Assembly: GCA_963784575.1 (NCBI GenBank) | Contig: CAWARU010000001.1 | Coordinates: 1,550,001 to 1,614,000, forward strand | Origin: CAWARU01 sp963784575 | GTDB taxonomy: Bacteria > Pseudomonadota > Gammaproteobacteria > UBA6186 > Azoamicaceae | Direction of reading: 5' to 3' | DNA: 64,000 bases | Shown: piece by piece, positions 8,855-19,700 of the stretch | How the letters are laid out: each line of letters starts with the position of its first letter | Numbering within the stretch: position 1 is the first letter of the stretch | The notes under the pieces: model-generated | Seen by the model: the letters and a program-made list of their open reading frames with translations, nothing else | Told to the model about the DNA's origin: nothing | Databases searched by the model: none | Made by a program: the position numbers and the translations under genes

Positions 8855-9643
8855 TTAGGTCTCTGCTTGAGGTGGTTTAGGATTTTTTTTATTGGAATTA
8901 AAAAAATGATTTTTAACCCATAAAACAGGACCAGAAAGCGCATAAATAGAGAACAACAGAAATAACACTAAAGGCGGATCTGTTGCGACGATACTGAAAG
9001 TCAAGACCATCAATAAAATAGCAAGAAAAGGCACATGATCTTTAAAATTAATCTCTTTAAAGCTGTAATATTTGAAGCGGCTTACCATTAAAACACCTAA
9101 TGCAATGACAATAAAGGCAACAATGGCATCGATACGTTTACCTGAAAATTCAAATTCATGCCCTACCCATACCATGCCAGCAACAACTGCGGCGGCCGCG
9201 GGAATCGGCAAACCAATAAAATAACGTTTGTCTTGAACAGCCATTTGGATATTGAAACGCGCCAAACGCAGCGCTCCTGTCGCAGCAAAAATAAATGCTG
9301 CAAGCCAACCGGTTTTTCCAATGTCACTCAAGGCCCAGTTATAACTGACCAGTGCTGGTGTCACGCCAAATGAAACCATATCAGATAAGCTATCATATTG
9401 CGCTCCAAAAGCGCTTTGGGTATTTGTTAAACGAGCCACACGCCCATCTAGCCCATCCATAACCATAGCGACAAAAATCGCGATTGCAGCAGCTTCAAAG
9501 TGACCGCGCATTCCTGCTACAATTGCATAAAAGCCAGCAAATAATGCTGCCGTCGTAAATAAGTTAGGCAACAAATATATGCCTTTATGTTTTAACATAT
9601 TGAGGTTGCTTTCGCTGCCTTCAGGGTGTTCCGGTTCTGACAT
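8855..9643 (-). CDS. pssA: CDP-diacylglycerol--serine O-phosphatidyltransferase
   Basis: Makes phosphatidylserine, the precursor of phosphatidylethanolamine, at the inner membrane. The CDP-alcohol phosphotransferase signature DGx2ARx8Gx3Dx3D is present, spanning DGLDGRVARL and FGAQYDSLSD. About eight hydrophobic segments are spread over 262 residues, which matches the membrane-embedded subclass II PssA. The ends are hydrophilic. It shares a 121-base divergent promoter region with the GGDEF/EAL gene. Confidence 0.93.
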   Translation of the reverse strand: MSEPEHPEGSESNLNMLKHKGIYLLPNLFTTAALFAGFYAIVAGMRGHFEAAAIAIFVAMVMDGLDGRVARLTNTQSAFGAQYDSLSDMVSFGVTPALVSYNWALSDIGKTGWLAAFIFAATGALRLARFNIQMAVQDKRYFIGLPIPAAAAVVAGMVWVGHEFEFSGKRIDAIVAFIVIALGVLMVSRFKYYSFKEINFKDHVPFLAILLMVLTFSIVATDPPLVLFLLFSIYALSGPVLWVKNHFFNSNKKNPKPPQAET

Positions 9644-9764
9644 ATCACTAAATCTCCAGGGGCGATTTTCTATAGGACTTTGATTTCAATCAATAATAGT
9701 AGAAAGGTCAACAGTCCCAGGTCTATATTTAGAAGGTATTATACCGGAATTTACGAGTAAATTG

Positions 9765-11897
9765 ATGAAATTATTCTCCAAATTATCCGCCCTCCTCTCT
9801 CGCTACCAAGTTTCCCGGCTTGGATTTCAGATCGCCTGCACGCTTTTTGTCGTTTTCTTCATCATTGCATTGCTTTTTATGATCCCAGTTTACTTTTCCC
9901 TAAAAGAAAGGGCTCTTTATGAATTAGAAATATCTGCGATGAACCAAATCAGAGGTGAGCTCCTGTCTCTCTCACAAATCAGTACTTCAAATTCACCTTT
10001 TTTCTTCAAAACCCTCGAAAACTTAAGCTCGCAATCCTCGCAATCTTCGATAATAAAAGGTTTGACCGTGATACGCACAGATGGGACTCCAGTCATTCAT
10101 TATGGAGAAAAAATAGGCTATCCCCAGAATCAATTAACACCTATTGCAAGATGGCTTAGCGAAGAGAGCAGTAACAGTGCGGTGCAAGAAAACAGATTAG
10201 ATGTCGCCTGGGATGCTACCGAGCTTGGCCTGCCCTATGACATTAGTGCACGTCTCGATTCAAGCAAGGTGACACATTTTCTAAAAATTGAAGTAAAGAG
10301 ACTCTTTGTCTTGGCAATTTTAATCACACTCATTTTGACATTGATCGCCATGCTTATATTACAGAATTTGGTACTGATTCCCATCATGAGTTTGGTGACA
10401 GAGCTTTCAGAAACTAACGATGATGTAGAAAAGAAGAAAAAGCCAAAACCTCTTCCAGACCCTCTCCCAATAACTCGCAACGATGAAATTGGCACTCTCT
10501 TCAAGCTCACAAATAATATTAAGAAGAAAATCGCAAATTTTGAGAAAACAATAACAGCGCATGAAGCTATCATGCAATTGGGCGTGGAAGAGCGCGTAAA
10601 AGTGCTCGATCAAATCACAAATTATGACTTTATCACCGGCTTACCCAATCGCAATTTGCTTAAAACACGACTACAACAGTATATCGATACTTCAAAAGCA
10701 GAAAAAAAAGAGGCAGTAATATTTCTTATAGAATTGCGTGACTATCATGAAATTTCAAATGTTCATGGACGACATATCGCAGAACAGTTTATCAAAGAGA
10801 TTTCTAAGCTGATGCAAGAAAATATGCCGAGTGGAGGAACTCTTGCCCAATTTTCAACGATCCGCATGGCACTTGCCAGAAATGCAGTTCAGAATACAAC
10901 ACAGATCATAAGGCTCGCGCATTGGATTCTTGATTTATTCTCTAAACCCATTGCGATTGCTGATCTCAATATTGTTTCTACCATCAATATCGGCATTGCG
11001 ATCTCACCAAATGATGGAGAAGATCCAGAAACCTTATTGGTAAATGCAAATCTTGCTCTTAACCGCGCCAGAGCTGAGGGTCCGAATAGCCTGCAATTCT
11101 ACGAAGCCAACATGAATGCTGCACTAGAAACTCGAAGAACCATGCTGGTTGATCTGCATTATGCTATAGAAAGACAGGAATTTAGAGCTTATTATCAACC
11201 CCAAGTAGAATTAAAAACAGGAAAGATCATTGGTTTTGAGGCATTGATCCGTTGGCAACATCCTGAAAAAGGCTTGATCCCGCCTTCACAATTTATACCG
11301 CTCGCTGAAGAATCCGGCCTCATTACCGCAATTGGCGAATGGATACTGCGGACTGCCTGTAAGCAAACCAAGGCTTGGCAGGACCAAGGCTTCCCTATCA
11401 ATATTGCTATCAATCTATCCGCCATTCAGTTCAAGCAAAAAAATATCGTTGAAATCGTCAGTCGTGCCCTAATTGAAAGTGAATTACCAGCTGCTTCTCT
11501 CGAGTTAGAGATCACTGAAAGCGGTATCATGAAAAATCTTCAGGAAGCTGTCAGCACGATGAATGCTTTTACAGGCTTAGGAGTCATTCTTTCAATCGAT
11601 GATTTCGGAACTGGATATTCCTCCTTGAGTTACCTAAAGAGATTTCCATTGCAGAAGTTAAAAATTGATCTCTCTTTCGTGAAGGATTTGGGTGAAAAAC
11701 AAAATGAAAAACCGTTGGCTGATATTATTATTCTGTTGGGGCACAGTTCGAATCTCAGGGTTATTGCTGAAGGCGTTGAAACAGAAACACAGCTTAATTA
11801 CCTGAAATCTAAAGGATGTGATGAAGTCCAAGGTTATTATTTTGGCAAGCCTACACCACCTGAAGAATGTCTTGAACTGATCCGGAAATTATCATGA
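9765..11897 (+). CDS. Membrane GGDEF/EAL protein, probable c-di-GMP phosphodiesterase
   Basis: An inner-membrane signalling protein. Two membrane segments (about residues 24-46 and 185-205) bracket a sensory periplasmic domain; a HAMP-like linker follows. The GGDEF domain (about 285-445) is degenerate: the active-site loop reads SGGTLAQFS, so cyclase activity is unlikely. The EAL domain (about 455-705) keeps E492-A-L, the ELEITES segment, DDFGTGYSS at D612-D613, LKIDLSFV and AEGVET, so hydrolysis of c-di-GMP is likely. I start at the ATG at 9765 rather than the TTG three bases earlier. The divergent neighbour is pssA. OsmC follows 49 bases downstream and may be co-transcribed. Confidence 0.9.
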   Translation: MKLFSKLSALLSRYQVSRLGFQIACTLFVVFFIIALLFMIPVYFSLKERALYELEISAMNQIRGELLSLSQISTSNSPFFFKTLENLSSQSSQSSIIKGLTVIRTDGTPVIHYGEKIGYPQNQLTPIARWLSEESSNSAVQENRLDVAWDATELGLPYDISARLDSSKVTHFLKIEVKRLFVLAILITLILTLIAMLILQNLVLIPIMSLVTELSETNDDVEKKKKPKPLPDPLPITRNDEIGTLFKLTNNIKKKIANFEKTITAHEAIMQLGVEERVKVLDQITNYDFITGLPNRNLLKTRLQQYIDTSKAEKKEAVIFLIELRDYHEISNVHGRHIAEQFIKEISKLMQENMPSGGTLAQFSTIRMALARNAVQNTTQIIRLAHWILDLFSKPIAIADLNIVSTINIGIAISPNDGEDPETLLVNANLALNRARAEGPNSLQFYEANMNAALETRRTMLVDLHYAIERQEFRAYYQPQVELKTGKIIGFEALIRWQHPEKGLIPPSQFIPLAEESGLITAIGEWILRTACKQTKAWQDQGFPINIAINLSAIQFKQKNIVEIVSRALIESELPAASLELEITESGIMKNLQEAVSTMNAFTGLGVILSIDDFGTGYSSLSYLKRFPLQKLKIDLSFVKDLGEKQNEKPLADIIILLGHSSNLRVIAEGVETETQLNYLKSKGCDEVQGYYFGKPTPPEECLELIRKLS

Positions 11898-11946
11898 ACA
11901 ACGTCTCATCTCATTTTATTTGCCCACTAGCTGCGGAGAAAACCAA

Positions 11947-12402
11947 ATGGCAACAAACACCGATGACTTTAATGTAATCGTTCGAGAAACCTCCCATGGA
12001 AAATTTGTCAAAGAAATTACAGCGGACAATCATATTCTCATTGCAGACGAACCCAAAGATAAAGGTGGCAATGATTTAGGAGTTTCGCCTTATGATCTGC
12101 TGCTCTCGGCACTGGGAGCCTGTACTTCCATGACACTTCGATTTTATGCAGACGCCCATAAGATACCTCTGACCAACGTTACAGTCAAATTAAAGCATAG
12201 CAAAATACATTCAGAGGATTGCAAAAACTGCGAACAGCCTAATTCTAAAATTGACAAGATTGATCGTATGATTGAGCTACAGGGGAATTTGAGTGAAGAA
12301 GATCGAAACACACTTCTTAATATCGCAAATAAATGCCCAGTACATCGCACCTTGGAGAATGGCCCTAAGATTGAGACGAAGCTTCTAGAGACTAAAAGCT
12401 AA
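11947..12402 (+). CDS. OsmC/Ohr-type peroxide-resistance family protein (YhfA-like)
   Basis: A cytoplasmic OsmC-fold protein of 151 residues. The two conserved cysteines of thiol-dependent peroxidase family members are present: one in SALGACTSMTLRFYA and one in NKCPVHRTLE. The insert with ...DCKNCEQ and the GVSPYDLLLSALGA block fit the YhfA-like branch; the physiological substrate is unknown. I place the start at ATG 11947, with GGAG seven bases upstream, rather than an upstream codon at 11920. Confidence 0.85.
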   Translation: MATNTDDFNVIVRETSHGKFVKEITADNHILIADEPKDKGGNDLGVSPYDLLLSALGACTSMTLRFYADAHKIPLTNVTVKLKHSKIHSEDCKNCEQPNSKIDKIDRMIELQGNLSEEDRNTLLNIANKCPVHRTLENGPKIETKLLETKS

Positions 12403-12461
12403 AAGAAACTACCAAGAATTTGTATAAGTTTGTGAAAAAAATTTCTTATTAGGAGACAAAT

Positions 12462-12761
12462 ATGCCAATACACAACCTAAAAATTGTACACGACGAATCT
12501 GCCCGCCAGTTTTATACCTTACAAAAGAACAAAAAAGCTCTGCTACAATATTCCATTCCTGAAGAAAACCGAATATTGGACTACAGCAGTACATTCGTGC
12601 CTCCGGAACTTCGAGGCCAGAATATTGGCCATCAGCTTGTAGTCTATGCGTTGGACTACGCTGCAAAACATCATTTTAAAGTCATTCCTTCCTGTCCTTT
12701 TGTGAGAAAAATCATGGAAGAAGATGGTAAATACAGAAATCTAATAGCCAAAGAGTATTAG
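12462..12761 (+). CDS. Small GNAT-like N-acetyltransferase domain protein (YjdJ type)
   Basis: A 99-residue stand-alone minimal acetyltransferase. It shows the short-form pattern with an acetyl-CoA loop PPELRGQNIGHQLV followed by a helix and the ending CPFVRKIM, typical of the YjdJ/PF14542 family. AGGAG lies upstream of the ATG. The substrate is unknown. It lies 59 bases after osmC in the same direction. Confidence 0.85.
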   Translation: MPIHNLKIVHDESARQFYTLQKNKKALLQYSIPEENRILDYSSTFVPPELRGQNIGHQLVVYALDYAAKHHFKVIPSCPFVRKIMEEDGKYRNLIAKEY

Positions 12762-12772
12762 GGAAGTATTGA

Positions 12773-13400
12773 ACACTAACGTCTCCCATTAATTTTTTCA
12801 TAAAAAATAGATTTAAGACGATACTTCTAGGAATTGTGTTGACCCTATATGTATCAGCCCAAGTGATTTTCACCATGTACATGCCAAGCTATTTGAGCGA
12901 ATATTTTGATTATAAAATCACGGATGTGTATTGGGTCAATCTTCTAGGACTTTTACTGTCTTTCTTTTTATTTTACCAATCTTTGGTCGCTCAGCAGATC
13001 GATTTGGCAATAAAATGCAATTTCTCTACTCCATTTTATTATATACTTGTTTATCATCCTGGTTATTTGATATTGTAAGATTAGGAACGGAAGTATCCTT
13101 ATATATTTTTGTCCTTACGCATTACATAATCATTGCAAGTATAGTACCCGCTTGTTTTTCATTGGTAGTCAATCTTTTTCCTTCGGCTGTGAGATTTACC
13201 TCGGTTGGAATTTGTTATAATATTTCCTATGCTTTGGCTAGCATCCTGCCTTCCACCATGAACTTTTTAATTCACACGATGACTTCCCCTATCGTTCTGT
13301 CATGTGGGTTTTTAATGGATTGGGACTGTGCATAGTGATTATTGTCCTTTTTTGTTATTTTTACCCACTTCAAAAAGAGCTCAAACAGGAAATCTCATAG
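12773..13400 (+). pseudogene. MFS transporter (MHS/ProP-like), C-terminal half, frameshifted
   Basis: Three reading frames must be joined to read it. The first (to about 12965) gives TM7-TM8 with VIFTMYMPSYLSEYFDY. The second (about 12970-13300) gives the loop LPIFGRSADRFGNKMQF and further membrane segments. The third gives MWVFNGLGLCIVIIVL and stops at 13398-13400. The N-terminal six helices are absent. The pattern matches the second half of metabolite:H+ symporters such as the intact gene at 30616. I read it as a decayed transporter; no frame is long enough to work alone. Confidence 0.8.
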
Positions 13401-13522
13401 GGATGGTTTTTTAGGCTGCAATTCCTCTTTTTAAAACTAGAAAATCTGAAAAATTGTGCTAAATTTATAGTGTAGGGTATTCTTGAGTAAATCATCTTTC
13501 ATCTGCCTATAGGAATGATGCT

Positions 13523-13642
13523 ATGTCACTTATCACTATCATCCTTGCACTCATAATCATCGGTGTAATCATGTGGCTTATCAATAGATATATTCCAATG
13601 GCGGGTCCTATAAAAACTATTTTGAATGTCTTGGTAATATAG
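13523..13642 (+). CDS. Thivi_2564-like small membrane protein, shortened
   Basis: AGGAATGATGCT precedes an ATG that opens 39 codons with one membrane helix (LITIILALIIIGVIMWLI) followed by NRYIPMAGPIKTILNVLVI, the hallmark of the Thivi_2564 family of tiny inner-membrane proteins. Family members usually run on for a second hydrophobic stretch. Here a TAG at 13640-13642 ends the frame, but the same frame stays open to 13708 and encodes a further hydrophobic segment. The TAG may therefore be a recent nonsense mutation. Function unknown. Confidence 0.65.
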   Translation: MSLITIILALIIIGVIMWLINRYIPMAGPIKTILNVLVI

Positions 13643-13738
13643 TCAGTGATATCTATGGCTGCTTTCTGCTTTTGGGGTCAATACTGGGATAAATTTCCCC
13701 AAACTTAAATAGAAAGTAGAGACTTGACACCCTCCTTA

Positions 13739-16700
13739 TCATACCGACCACGAATCCCAGCCACTTTGTGCTTCCTCTTTTTTTTGTGCCTCAATCCGTT
13801 CCTTGGCCTCTTTTTCCTCTGTTTCTCGTTTTAATTCTTCAGCTTCTCTCTGTTCTTCGGCTTCTCTCTCTTCCTTAACGCCGGCCATGGTTTGAAACGC
13901 TAATAATATTGGCGTTTGTCTGGGTGATGCTGGTTCTTCCATAGCTATCTTTTCTTCCTTGTCTTGTCCAAATTTTGATTCCTTTTCTGGTTCTATTTTG
14001 CAAAGCTCTTCTGCTTCAAATTTTTTCTGCAATTCTGCTTTCAAGAATAAGAAATTTTTAGCCTTGTGAGGATAACATCCTAAAATGATATTTTCATAGA
14101 ATTTGATCTTTTCAGGAAAGTTATCCATAATCCAACTGAGTGTTTCTTTTTCGCGCGATAAGCAGTCTGTATCGCCATTAAAATAATAGATTTGCTCTCG
14201 CAGCGTTTGATATTCTTTGGGTAGGTATTTCTTATCAGGTGCATTACCAAGAATAGGCTTGCCCTTTGAAGTTGTGATCCAAGAAATCTGCGGCAGATTT
14301 TTTTCGTTTCGAATATAGGCCTCCGTTTCTTTTGCTGTCATCATAATGGCATTGATTTCATTCTTTTTTGGGTCATAAAGCCAAACGATATGATCGACAG
14401 GCTTCTTACGCTGAAATAAATTAGTTTGCCCATGGAAAACTGATGCCAAATTTTCAGTCATTAATAAATGCTTGCTAAATTTTAGTCCCGGAGGTGGTTT
14501 TAATTTGACATCAGGGATTCTTGCCATGAAATTATTCAAAGAACGAAAACGGGTTCCTACTTCTAGAGATTCAGTTACCTGCTGTGATTCGTCCATCATC
14601 ATACTATTGACTTCGAGCTTGACTTGATTCAATCGCTTCGCTTCCGTCAAAACCTCTTGGGCTGATTCCATTTCGACAAGTTTCACTGTTTGAACCTGTG
14701 CATCGCTGCTTTCTCTGCGAGCCTTGGTTGTTTCTGCGCACAGTTTTTCGCGTTTAACTCTGTCGAGGATTTTCTCCATGGTTGTTCTCATGCCATCTTC
14801 TTTGCAGGGCAGAGGCATTACTTCTAGATGAGTTGCTTTCTCACCGGGATATCGTGTTTCCTGATAGATTTCTCCCTTTTTACCATCAATTTCTTCATTC
14901 AAAGGAACTATATCCACTCTTTTCAAGCAGGAAAGCCATTGTTCCAGCAATTTTGCCATTTCACGCCGCAGCAGAAATTCGGTATTTTGCTTGCGTTCTA
15001 GTCCTAAGAATAATTCCGATGGCGACAAGCTCTGTTCTGTTGCAATAAACTGATGAAAAGCTCTGACATAGCGTCCCGTTGTTGCTAGATTTGGCTCGGA
15101 TCGTATTCTACGTAAGAGATCTCGGCGAACCAAGCCACGAAGCTTATTCATGGCCACCCTAAAGTTGTCCTCTTCTATTTTGGCTTTTTGATTCTGCTCT
15201 GCAACTGCCAATACTTTATGAATATCCCAAGAATCTTTTTTTATTTCGGGGTGTGCTTTGATCATCTCGTTAGACAGCAAAAGCTGCACTTTTTGTGTAT
15301 TTGCCAAATCCCGCATTCTCATGACGCCTTGCAGAAGATCTTTTTTTAAGGTCTGTGCCGAAAAGGTACATATTGCCTTGGCACCGAGCATTTGCCTGAT
15401 ATCAGTTCCTGTGGTATGTTGCTCATCATAATAGGTGAAGTATTGACTTGGTTTACACTGCAATTGGGATTCGATATATTTCGGATCTGATGAACCCAAA
15501 ATTCTGATTTCAGGTTTCCTTTTTTCTTCAGGAACCACTTCCGCTCTTACTTTCTTATCCATATCTCCTGCCACGAAGTCTCCTGAAGGCGTAACCTTAA
15601 GCGCTGACAATTGATTCTGATCATTATAAAAAAGCACCCATTCTATCGCAGATCCTTTTCTTTCTTGATAATACTGCGCTAACTGTTTTGCAACTTCCAA
15701 ATTGCCAACCCCTTTAAAATGAGCACCGACATCAATGATGGCTCTGAAATTAGGATCCGAATTCAGCAATTTACTGACAGATTTAGTGATATCTTCTTCA
15801 CTGCTTGGAGTAGTCACTTTGGTATCATTCGAGATCAAATAATCTATCACACGACCATCAGTTCCCAAACCCAATTCCTTGGTGAAATCGGTTCTTTCAT
15901 CAAAAACAAAGGGAGACAAAATGGTACCCGAGCCGCCCTGAAAACTGCGATACAGATGGCTGTGCTCATCAGCATTATGACGCAAAATCATGCCGGCACT
16001 TTTAACATTATTTAATATATAACGCGGTAGGCAATAATCCACAACCCGCTTCATGGCTTCACTTTTTAGAGGAAGTTTTTTATAGATTCTAGCAAGAACG
16101 CTAGGATCCGTGGGATCTAGAGTGAAAAGATCTTCATCTTCTATTCCAGTTAATTCCTTGAATTTCATCGCCGCTGGCGTCGTCATAATAGTATATCTTC
16201 CAGGATCCTGATTTTTTTCAGTAATGGCTTGATCCTTGAATTCTAACAGCATATTTTTCAATGCTGTCTCGTTAACGCCATAAATATAGTTTAATTGAGC
16301 AGTATAGTTTGCTGTCTCAAAAGGACTTGCGAAGCGAGATTCTTCACTCGGCATATTATTACCGACATAAGGAATAGCTACCACAAGTTCTGACTCATCT
16401 CTTTTTTGATGAGTATAGCCATAATTGACTTTTGGCGTACGGTACACTGTCAAGGGCAGAAAGGTGTTCATTTGTTCTTTATACAAAGCGATAATGTCTT
16501 TAGATTCACGGCTTAATTTTTGCAATTTATCGGGAAATTCCGCTTCACCTTTGATGAATTTTAAAACCGCTTCTCTCGATCTCGCATCAAGGCTAGACAG
16601 AATATGATTTAAAGGATTATCAGGATTTTCTGCCAGTGCTTTCACAAGATTTGGAACGATATCCGAGAGAAAAACTTCCTTCCACTCTTCTTCTGATAAT

Positions 16701-19700
16701 TTTGGAATAGATTCAGGTTTTAAAAAGAAATTTTCGAGTGTAAAATCCTTTCCAAGTGACACGTATTCCACATTGCCATTTTCGATAACTTTCTTATGCA
16801 TGGGGAAAGGAACTGATTGAATATCGCGATACAATGCAGCAATTGCATTAATCACGTGTCGTTCTAATGGCACTTCTTCCCCTAAGGTATAATTAAGTTC
16901 CTTCCGGACATCCTGGATAGAATCCACTTCATCGACATAGACATCAGCACGTTTGTTAAACAATTCAAGGATCTCTTCTAATATTGGTAATTGTTCAGCG
17001 AGCCGAGTTGATAGACTATTTATTTCTTTTGTAATTTTATTGGACTCATCCTTAAGCTTGTTTAATACGATAGCCTCTTCAGATACATCCTTTCTTGCTT
17101 TATGCTTACTCTCATATATTGCCCATAACTTTTTATACTCTATAAGAATTTCCTGCTTTCTTTTTTCGAGAGCTGCCTTATATTCAGGACGTGTTTGCTC
17201 CAATAACTCCATCCATTTCAATTCTAGTGATTGAATGTCAGAGTTTGTCGTAACCAAATAGCCTTTTTTAAGGACTACATTTCTTAAATAATCTCGAATT
17301 TTGGTCAAATTTTCGGGGCTTGAGTCTGAGCTCCGGCCAAACTGAAATGGAAAAACCTCTTGATTGAAGCGTTGCAAGGAGGTTGCTTTCATGTCCCGAT
17401 AGTTTGTATTTCTGAGCGATGCGGGCACAATCACCACAACCAAGTTATCACCCTGTGCTTTTTGATATGCAGACAAAGGCATCAGAACTTTAGATTTACC
17501 GCCTCCCATTATCAGTTGTATGATTTCATCCTTAAAACCTCCTGTCTCGGCATCCCTATTTTTATCTAATAATACTTTGAGAATTTCTTTTTGTTCTTTA
17601 AAGATAAGAATGTCCTCATAATACTCAAAGGCAAGGAAGGCTGCAAAATTATCCGGATCGGTATCATTATCATAGCTGCGTTTTTGATATAAGACGCTGC
17701 CAATTTTGGCCAAAATTTGATCCCTTTCCAGTTTATCTGCGTCTGTCAAAGGCCTAGTTGGGTGTTTTTTATCGAAGCTCGCAAGCTTATCTAATTCCTC
17801 CAGACTGCGCTTATAATGCTTTAATTGTGTCGCTTCTACCAGATAAAGCCCAGTCATTTGATAGAGCTTTCGTATCTCGTCTTTTTCCTTTTCATCAAAA
17901 TATGTTGCTTTAAGATAAGCTGTTAGGTCAGATTTAACGAATAATGCAATCAAATCGTCGAGCTTGAGATAGGGGTGTTCTTGTCCTAATACTTTTGCTT
18001 GCGCAAATAACTTTGCAGACAAGGCTTCGGGGAGCCTATTGGCGAAGGCAAGCAGTTCTTCTTCAAGGTCCTTTGTTCGAGCTGCAGCAGATTTCCTTGC
18101 GGTTTCGCCTTGTTGTTTCAATTCCGCTTGCTGTTTCAAATCGGTGAGTTTCAGAAGTTCCTGTCTTAAATCTTCCAGTTTAGAAGGTGCGGCCTCATAG
18201 GCTTTGATAAATGAATCCTTGAATTGACGTTCCATTTGATTGCGAGCCCGGCCCATTCGATTGTCTTTCTCTAATAGGCTCTCTTCCCGTTCCTTTGTTT
18301 CGGGAAGCTCTGCTGCTTTCTTCGATTTTTCGAATAATTGCTCGTCAAAGCCGGTATTTTTTAATAATTGTCCCATCATTGGAAAAGTTTGCTGATAAGA
18401 ATTAAAACTCAAGATCTCTTTTTCTCGTTTAGGCTTTTCATCAATAATCGTGAGCGGCTCCATGAGCGGCTTTCTGGGGTAAATCACTCGCGCTTCATAT
18501 CTGGGTAACTCTATCTCCAAAGGAGTCTTCTCGGACAGATCTTTCATTAATTCAAAGAAACGTTTTGGAATATTATTATAAATTTTATTGGTAATTTCAA
18601 TCTGTCTGAAATCTTCAGGATAGAAACTTGCATAGTATAATATCATGCTGAGTGCTGTAGCTGTGCTTCTTACGTCCAAAGGTGTAGAAAAAGCAATTGG
18701 ATCGTTGCCAGTCGACGCAAATTTTAATTTGGACAACAATTGTCCTCTGATTTTACTCAATGCCACTTCCCGGACTCTTTTTAGATCAGTTTCACTACAA
18801 CTCTTTTCGGTGATAGCATTAAACAAATCTTGGAAGGAATATAAGAGATCTCCATCTTCAATATTGGTGGTGAGATCGCCAATGGATACCTGCTTCGCAC
18901 CCTGAGTTTGACGAGGGTCTATCTCATTACGAACATAGTCGCTTCCACCGTGTAATAATTTTGTTATCAGCTCTGCAGCAACATTACTGAGAGAAAGTCT
19001 TTCCTCTGGCACCTGAAAATTAAGTGTGACCCCAGAACTTGATTTCTCTAGCGGAGCTTTTTGGGTATCCTCAGCACTCTTAAGTTCCTGTTCTTGTTGG
19101 GCTGTTTCAATATCTTCTTTCGCTGGAGTAATAAATTTAAATTTTATGGGTTCTGTAACAATCCCCCTTGCCAATCGCAACTCTGCTTGCAGCTTTGGTA
19201 ATTGCCTGGGTTTTTCTGCAAGATCCAGTTTTGAAGAATGCAGCATTCTTTGATAAGCCTCTTTCAATTGCAATTGAGAATCCTTGATATAAGATGGGAA
19301 ACTTTTAATTTTATTTTCAGGCAAGAAATGAAATAGGTTATAGTGTTCTAAGGTATTTAGACGAAATCTGGCACGAACATTTCTCCTCAATTTCTGATAT
19401 TGCTCCAGATGTTCAACAACCAGATCCTCTAGATTTTTTCTGTTCTCTTTCTTCAGCAAATAGGCTATCCTTTCATTTTCCATTTCAAAGGCAGCTTGAG
19501 TTTTATCTGATTCAAATTTAAACGTACCCTGCGAACCAAGGTAATTGACCAGATTTCCCAAAAGCTTGGATCGAAATGCCCAAAGCTCAGGCGTTGAAAG
19601 CTGCTCTACGACAGGATATTCTCTTTGCTTGGGTTCTGATTTCATGATGTATGGAACACCTGAGTAGGTCCTTGTTTCCACCTCCCCACCCTGTTTTTTG

